Positions 18,818 to 24,541 of a stretch of 24,541 nucleotides of DNA are shown piece after piece. The stretch comes from Mucidula mucida. Lineage: Eukaryota; Basidiomycota; Agaricomycetes; Agaricales; Physalacriaceae. Positions within the stretch are counted from its first letter, which is position 1; each line of letters starts with the position of its first letter. Under the pieces are notes generated by a model. That model was given only the letters and a program-made list of their open reading frames with translations, ran no database searches and was not told the origin of the DNA. A program made the translations under genes and the position numbers. The stretch is from positions 1 to 24,541 of the forward strand of contig JADNYV010000513.1 in the NCBI GenBank assembly GCA_015501055.1. Reading direction: 5' to 3'.

Positions 18818-21437
18818 CTAAGTATCAGGACAGGCGACGGGATACATAACTTCAAAACCGTCATCACCAAACGTATCAAAGACCACGGCATATGTCCACT
18901 TGCCGTCCAACGTACTGTCATCGAAGGCAGGAAGTTCAACTTCGGTAACTGCTGGAAGGCGAACTTTAGGTTGCGCCGCCGCGTTTGCGCGAAGAAGACG
19001 TTTGGGCTTTCTCGAGTCCAGCGCATCCACAACACGCAGTTTATGAGCGGCCTGAGCGTTAAATCCTGCAAACAGTGCACGACGTAAGAGAGCCATACGA
19101 TCTGCGAGCACCTCGAACGCGTCGTCGGCGGGGGCGGGGAAATTGGTCACCTCAGTGACAAGGTTCCGTTTCTCGGTATTCAATGTCGCATCATCAAAAC
19201 CAAGCCAGCTGCTGTAATGGGAGAAGACGGAAAGGTCAAGGTAAGACTTTTCCCCCGGCATCCGATCATCATACTTGGGTGTCTTCAAGAGGTTGTTGGC
19301 GATAACAAGGATGAACATGACATAGAAGAGGGATTCGAGATCATGGCGATAGAGGTGTACCGGTGGCGCGTCCGGACTGGCATGAAACTCTCGCGCCATG
19401 AATGGACGCGTGCCTGTGCGCTGCTTCGATGAAGGGGACGTGCTGTCGCGGAAGGAGGAGAGATCGAAGTCGTTCAGGACACCACAAATACGCCCACGGC
19501 GTATGTGCCACATGATGTTTCCTTGGCTGATGTCGCGGTGGAGAATACGAGCATGGTCGTAGATCCAGCGATGAACTATGCAACGCTAAGTCAACAAACT
19601 TGAATCAGAATGAGATTAACAGCGACGAACCTTGTAGGACATCAAAAAAGATTTGAGCATAGTCGACGACACTCGATGCTTCGCTCAGTTTGCACAGCTT
19701 CTCATGTACGCTGACGCGCAGTACACGGTTCTCGTACGTGAAACGTCGACCATCGGCGTAGCGGGTGGAAGGATCATTAAGAAACGCGGCCAGGCCGCAA
19801 CCAACCTCGCCAGGGAGTCGCTCGAAGTCTTGGGAATGCAGAATATTGGGGACATGGTCTAGCACCCAGTCAGCATTTTGCGCTGCAGCTTCCTCCCTGA
19901 TACGTTCGACGAACGTAGCCTCGGACGTCCTGTCCGTGGGCGACCACGTAATCTTGACGACCAGTTTCATGTCAGGCCATCTAGTCTCGCTCTCCGCATT
20001 GACAATGTACGTGCAGCGCCCAATGAGGCCTGTCTGTTGATCGATAATTCGCCCGAGTTTAACCTTGAATGGCCCTTTCGCGTCTTGCAGGGCGATGAAC
20101 TGCCCGACGAAAATGTTACGCAAATCCTGGCCAACGACTTTCTGATATTTGGCGTAGTCGCGCATGTAAGGGCTGGGTTTTTCGAAGAGACGACCGATAA
20201 TACCGCCGCGGTTCTGGAGAGAGGCTTGCTGTGTCTTGAACAGACAGACCTGGAAAAGCATGAACATGCGACGGTCGGAGCGGAAGTTGAGCGGCGCGGA
20301 AATGGCAATGCACGAATGGTCGTAGTACATGAGTTGGATTTCGTCCTCGCAGATCAAGGCTCCAAGGCTGTAGTCCTTGAATCCGCCTGCGGAAAGAACA
20401 TGGAGTCCGTAGTTGGCACATTGATACGCAACCTTCTTGCGTTCGATGGTTTCATCGTCGAATGACAGCTCCTTCTGATCGAAGCTTCGATGTCAGGACG
20501 GGAGGGAGTTTTGGAAGGGTCGGATTTTTGGCGTTTCGCAGCCGGCTTGCTCGAGTCGGAGCCTCGCTTGGTCGCTCCGGTGGAGGTAACAGATGCGGAT
20601 TGGACGCTCCTAAGGATCTTCTTCAACAGCGCCAGATCTCTGGGATCCAAACCTAGTGAAAAGAGTCAGAACAGACGCTCGGTTCGATTCAATGCGGCAC
20701 GTACCGTTTGCACCAAGGACAGTGGGGGCACCGACGCCTCGATCCATCAGCATCTCCCGCTTGTACTCCAGGAAAATTATGAGCTGCTCCCAAGAGAAAT
20801 TGGCTGCTGGTCCCTCAAGGTTGACCAGCTCCGCGTCGTTGCTGGATTGGACCCAAAGGTCGTAAAGCACACCACCCAGGTCGGGACAGAATTTCACCTT
20901 CTCCATACTAGCGCGCGTCCCGACGACGCGTTTGTCGTCCTGCCGATATACGTAGAGGGTAGATGAGAGGTCGTGAACACCTTCGATTGTAGCAAGAACC
21001 GAGGTTGCCTGGTTATACGCGGTCGCCGCTGGGGCGTAGAGGGTGTCCTCTTTTCCTTCAGCATCGCACGCAGCGAGATAGAGATCCAGCTTGTCCCCGT
21101 AAGCTTTATCCGCCTCTAAAGCACCCAACAAGGAACTGATCTCGGCGTTGGTCTTCCAGTCCTCGGAAAGATTGAACACCTTCTGTAGAAAGGTTTCGAA
21201 TGGAAGATAAACTCTGGAAGCTGTGAGGTCCTCATTGAGGTAAGGATCGATTTTCTCTCGCGTAGAGGCCGTTTGATGGCCAACGATGCCTTTCGCGGAG
21301 GGCGTGCTCGTCAACGAGATCTCGCTGGTGAGACTGGCATGGGAAAGGGCGAAGAAGTTTGGTTGCGGTAGGGTCGTAGAAGACCCGCTGGGCTGACGAC
21401 GATTGGCAGTGGGAGTTCTCGGCTCGTTGGAAGTCAT
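18818..21437 (-). pseudogene. FunK1 fungal-type protein kinase, copy B, frameshifted
   Basis: Exons 21437-20705, 20652-19631 and 19575-18818 mirror copy A, with GT-AG introns at 20653-20704 and 19576-19630. Copy B keeps a fuller N-terminal region (WEQLIIFLEYKREMLMD) that copy A partly lacks, as well as VVK, HRDISQGNIM and NDFDLS. Within exon 2, near 20475-20483, copy B is one base shorter than copy A: copy A reads GAAAATTCCGCTGAGCAGGA and copy B GAAGCTTCGATCAGAAGGA. Before this point the frame matches (KRQKSDPSKTPSRPDIE). After it the matching frame is a different one (QKELSFDDETIERKKVAYQ, then CANYGLH). The unshifted frame runs to a TGA at about 20354. Unless this is a sequencing error, the kinase domain is not made. 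The C-terminal ~150 residues differ strongly from copy A. Confidence 0.82.
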
Positions 21438-21574
21438 GTCGAGTGGCCACGAATGAGGGAGGAAGTCAAAGAGAAGAATGGCTGCGTGCATTTTGGAATT
21501 TTCTTTTATGTGCGAGGTCACGGGATAGCGCGCAGATAGAGAACAATGGGAACAATGAGGCGACAATGGTGGTC

Positions 21575-21640
21575 AGTTGCCAAGTTGGGAATGTGTCACG
21601 TGTCCGTTTTGTGGACCTTTCCCACCATCCACGACCGCTG
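21575..21640 (-). promoter_or_regulatory. Conserved promoter block with CACGTG, FunK1 copy B
   Basis: Minus-strand counterpart of 12505-12560, with CACGTG at 21597-21602 and the GTCCACAAAACGGAC inverted repeat. It lies about 160 bp upstream of the copy B start codon, the same distance as in copy A. Confidence 0.5.
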
Positions 21641-21914
21641 TTCGTTCCTCGTTATCAGCTCCCTGGCACGCCCGGATCCGCGAACATTTGCAGTCAATCA
21701 ATCCGCCCGTCCTCGCTTTCGGATGCCATCCACGTAGGCGCTCAAGCCTACCCCTTCTTCTCTTTCTACGTAGATAAATAATCATACCACTGGCGAGAGC
21801 GTGTAATCTGGCAGTCCGAACTCTTCTTCAGAAACGTAGTCCTCAGATACCCTACAGGAGCCCTAGCTCTTCCATTGTCCCATCCACTGACTCTTCAATT
21901 ACACGTTCATACTC

Positions 21915-22184
21915 GCAATGCCGGCTGTACGTTGAAGGGAGGGGCATAATTCGTGCTTCAAGCAACAATGCTGATCTTGACAAGTCCTGGCTGTCCTGAC
22001 CATTGAGCTCATTCAACATCATTGTCGGGCACAAGCCGTGGACTGTGATATAATGATAGCACGGACAGACAATCGGAGATTGGGAATATTGTAGTAGATA
22101 TGCATGTGATGATGATATCAATCAATAGCGGTACGATGTGCTAACTGTCCCAAAAACCCTAGACATATCGATAATGAAACTTCA
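21915..22184. other. Intergenic region, no gene seen
   Basis: It lies outside the duplication arm and before the end of the next minus-strand gene. An 89-codon minus-strand frame crosses it without recognisable motifs. Confidence 0.35.
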
Positions 22185-23225
22185 TCACCAGAACCACGGA
22201 CAGGTATGATATCGCGTTTTCCGCAGCTTGACCACAGGTCGCTGAACCGCCATTCCTTGTGCTGCTCTTGCTCCGGACGACTCTGACGGCTCATCGCGTT
22301 CCTTCGGCGCCGCTAATTCCTCTTCGACAACCAATGCAACCCCACACGCTCCGTCACCTACTTTTCTTCGCTTCATAGATGCAACCTGCGGAAACCAAAA
22401 CTTCCGCTTTTTGGAGTTGTCCTCAGGCGAGGGCTGCTGATCACGTTGGGATTCATCGCCTGAACTAAGGCGAGGAAGCATAGTCGAGATCATATCCGCA
22501 AGGTACGACGCGAATTGAGTCCTGAGAATGCGAAAAAGCACTCCAGATTCGGTAGAAGCAGTCGCGCTCGGTGGCACGAATAAGGCGTTGCGGACGTCTC
22601 GAGTCTCCTCTTTAGTGGAAGTAGGCTGGTGTGTCGTGGTGTGGAGGTACGATTGACCGATGATACTATGGCCGAAAGTAGAGCGCCAAATGACCGCCTC
22701 TGCTGCTATGGGAAGGATGGGCTCACTGATCCTGCGAGGCTGCACGAGGAACAGGAAGCGCGAGGCTATATGCCCTGGGACAAAGGCACATGTCACACCG
22801 ACGACGTCTTTGAACACCCGGTTCGTTTCAGAAGCAAATAGCGCGGAGAATATAGATGAGAGCGTCGTGTGCGATGACCGCCTTGTCGTCGTAGAAGAGG
22901 GAACTTGGTACGTCTGGGCGAGTGCTAAAATGGCGAAGGTGGTACAAGCCATCGATGAGGACTGACGATTCTGTAGATTCTGTGAATTGCTTGAGAGCGT
23001 ATATAATCTTCTGAAATGCGATCCGATGCATAGTCTGTCATGTCCGCGGCGCGGCAGCTTATAGTCGTGCGAGAAATGGAATTTAGAATAGATTTTTAGA
23101 AAGCAAGTCTTGGATGCTCCTGTGAAATCGTCGGGGAGACACTTGTAGTCCGTGTTCAACTGGTCGGCAAGTCTAAGCACGACAGCTGTAATTTCTGTGG
23201 TATAGGTGTTCTTGGCAGCCGACAT
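22185..23225 (-). CDS. Hypothetical protein, 346 aa
   Basis: One minus-strand frame from the ATG at 23225 (MSAAKNTYTTE) is open for 346 codons, long for a chance frame. The N-terminal part contains KCLPDDFTGASKT, shared with the broken copy at 15942-16112. The C-terminal part is polar and basic, with SKKRKFWFP and MKRRKV (possible nuclear localisation signals) and an alanine/glutamate-rich stretch. No family is recognised. A GT-AG intron candidate (23230-23283) ends four bases before the ATG, placing it in the 5' UTR. A second minus-strand frame (23031-22828, reading KIIYALKQFTESTESSVLID, then HDALIYILRAICF) also looks protein-like and is preceded by CGCATTTCAG, a possible acceptor. The true model may therefore be spliced and switch frames, or the gene may be damaged. 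Confidence 0.45.
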   Translation of the reverse strand: MSAAKNTYTTEITAVVLRLADQLNTDYKCLPDDFTGASKTCFLKIYSKFHFSHDYKLPRRGHDRLCIGSHFRRLYTLSSNSQNLQNRQSSSMACTTFAILALAQTYQVPSSTTTRRSSHTTLSSIFSALFASETNRVFKDVVGVTCAFVPGHIASRFLFLVQPRRISEPILPIAAEAVIWRSTFGHSIIGQSYLHTTTHQPTSTKEETRDVRNALFVPPSATASTESGVLFRILRTQFASYLADMISTMLPRLSSGDESQRDQQPSPEDNSKKRKFWFPQVASMKRRKVGDGACGVALVVEEELAAPKERDEPSESSGARAAQGMAVQRPVVKLRKTRYHTCPWFW

Positions 23226-23229
23226 GATT

Positions 23230-23283
23230 CTGCAGAGGTTCAGAATTATGAAAGGCATATATGCCATAGGGCGGGAAGCTCAC
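23230..23283 (-). other. Candidate 5' UTR intron of the hypothetical gene
   Basis: On the minus strand it runs from GTGAGCTTCC to ACCTCTGCAG (54 nt), with TTCTGAACC as a possible branch site. It ends just before AATCATG, the start codon context. If it were coding, the two upstream frames I tested either hit TAA at the junction or do not match the MSAAK frame, so a UTR position is preferred. Confidence 0.4.
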
Positions 23284-23348
23284 AAAGAAAGTAGGGTAGC
23301 GGTTGTTGGAAGTACTTGAAGAAGGAAACAACGAGCATCGGCCCGTCA

Positions 23349-23396
23349 TCGGCATCGTCAGCAATCGTCGCGTCGGCATCGTCAGAAGTCGTCGCG
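23349..23396 (+). repeat. 24-bp tandem duplication
   Basis: TCGGCATCGTCAGCAATCGTCGCG at 23349-23372 is followed directly by a copy differing in two bases at 23373-23396. On the minus strand it would encode an aspartate/alanine-rich stretch, but no gene is supported there. Confidence 0.7.
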
Positions 23397-23398
23397 CA

Positions 23399-23715
23399 TT
23401 TTCCCACGGGTTTCATCAATGGGCATCCAGAAAAACTGGGTTTGCCATTGGCAATCACTGTATTTCTCCACGGTGGCCACGGATCTGGAGTGGTAGGAGC
23501 GTGTCTCCGATGATGATTTGCTATCCATGGCCAACCGCGTCACCCTCAAACTTCCCCCTCCACGATGTACCCTTGGGCCATTCCCTTTTAAGAGAGTATG
23601 GTTCTAAGAGCATCGCAATGGTCCTGAAACGAGGGGAAGCCGGTCGTACCTACACAATCCCCTCCGCCGCCAGACAGGGGACACTATGCAGACACAGCTG
23701 GTACTGTACTTACTT
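23399..23715 (+). repeat. Dispersed repeat, copy B
   Basis: Aligns with the reverse complement of 16290-16600 and more weakly with 1896-2060. It begins near GGGTTTCATCAATGGGCATC and ends near GACACTATGCAGACACAGCT. Different frames carry fragments such as FLHGGHGSG and MANRVTLKLPPPR, broken by stops. It may derive from an old gene or a non-autonomous transposon. Confidence 0.65.
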
Positions 23716-24541
23716 TGTTATTGTTTCCTCCTTCTCTTGGTGCTGTTGTGTTCTCCTCTACCTTCAGTGTCAAACAGCCCCTTCAGCGGAGCATTGACTC
23801 AGAATTATTATCAATGATCTAGTTTGCCGCACCAGCTCTGAACACTGTCAATCAATCGTTTTCGTCTTCATTCTGTCTAGCTCGGGTGTACTTCAAAGCT
23901 TGTGCAGTTCAGTCGTAAACGTCATGGCGCCAGACTTTCCAAAGCTTACGATGTCTCAGAGAGGTAAGTCACGGTGATATCATTGAAACATGATATGCTA
24001 TCACAGTAAACTTTAGTAGATAGTTGACTGCCATCTCCCCGATGTCAATGGAATACTAGATGCGACAATTCTGTCCTTATTTACAGCATGTATCTTTCTT
24101 CCGGCACGAAGACAACATAACGAATCAAACTTTACAACTAAAGACAAGCTTGAGGCTAGCACTTGTTGGCACACGATCGGCGGCGCCGCCTAGTGAGTAA
24201 GTACTCCTTGCCAATCAAAGCGCGTTACACATCTACAATATACCTAGACCCTGGAGGATGAAAGACCACTCTACGCTTATGAGTAAAACTCTCTACATCA
24301 AGACGCCCATAACCCGAAGCGCCGCTAAATAAACTTGGTTAGCATACGGACTAACCAGAACCGACGAACTAACCCCAAACCAAACACATGCACCGTCGGC
24401 TCACTATGCAACGTTGCTCCATTTACATTAGTGAAACCTAGTGGATGTCGATGTCAGGAGGAATGGTATGAATTAAAGACGACGACTGACCCGAATTTAT
24501 TCTTGATGCTACGTCAAAAGCTTGATGTACGTTATAGTCAT
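23716..24541. other. Gene-poor right end; one possible first exon
   Basis: The only coding hint is an ATG at 23924 reading MAPDFPKLTMSQR up to a GTAAGT donor at 23963. No acceptor leading to an open frame could be found downstream: the nearest (TTTAG near 24017) leads into stops. The remaining ~500 bp shows no reading frame or repeat I can support. Confidence 0.3.

Larger units (their letters stand above)
18728..21914 (-). repeat. Right arm of the large inverted duplication
   Basis: Inverted counterpart of 12186-15330. Near-identity is limited to about 19235-20345 (matching 13716-14815). Outside this the arms are clearly diverged but still alignable, including the promoter block, intron 1 and the 3' flank. 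Confidence 0.85.

Noticed and set aside
20600..20720. A tRNA-like GGTTCGATTC word near 20684
   Set aside because: It lies in intron 1 of FunK1 copy B and no cloverleaf arms could be built around it.
1..24541. CRISPR arrays, bacterial operons or rRNA genes
   Set aside because: Nothing of the kind is visible. Short spliceosomal introns and fungal families show this is eukaryotic DNA.

Overview
The window looks like nuclear DNA of a mushroom-forming basidiomycete (Agaricomycetes). Genes are split by many short introns of about 44-66 nt. The families present (Plavaka-type transposase, DUF6532, FunK1 fungal-type kinase, chromodomain Ty3/gypsy integrase) are typical of that group. All calls come from reading the sequence and recalling family motifs; no database search was run.

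Layout. (1) 1-1553: two long terminal repeats of a chromodomain Ty3/gypsy retrotransposon, separated only by the last ~470 bp of its integrase, which carries an in-frame stop. (2) 1554-2310: non-coding flank with a short tandem repeat and one copy of a dispersed repeat. (3) 2311-8978: a DNA transposon of about 6.7 kb with perfect 21-bp terminal inverted repeats and a 3-bp flanking direct repeat (GGT). It carries two divergent genes: a three-exon Plavaka transposase (minus strand), which seems to be decaying, and an intact 12-exon gene with a DUF6532-like C-terminus (plus strand). (4) 9626-11718: a small two-exon gene of unknown function, a broken NAD-dependent epimerase-like gene and a four-helix membrane protein gene. 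(5) 12186-21914: a large inverted duplication. Its arms (about 3.1 kb each) each hold a FunK1 protein kinase gene and its promoter. The left copy (810 aa) is open; the right copy has a one-base deletion. The middle ~1.1 kb of the two genes is nearly identical, including one intron, while both ends are strongly diverged, which points to gene conversion. (6) Between the arms lies a steryl-acetyl-hydrolase-like alpha/beta hydrolase gene (minus strand) whose first intron appears to be GC-AG. (7) 22185-24541: a hypothetical minus-strand gene, further copies of dispersed repeats, and a gene-poor right end.

The best candidate for an under-described system is the Plavaka/DUF6532 element: a two-gene transposon with a shared 221-bp promoter region in which the non-transposase gene is the better preserved one. 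The FunK1 pair with its conversion tract is the second most interesting structure.
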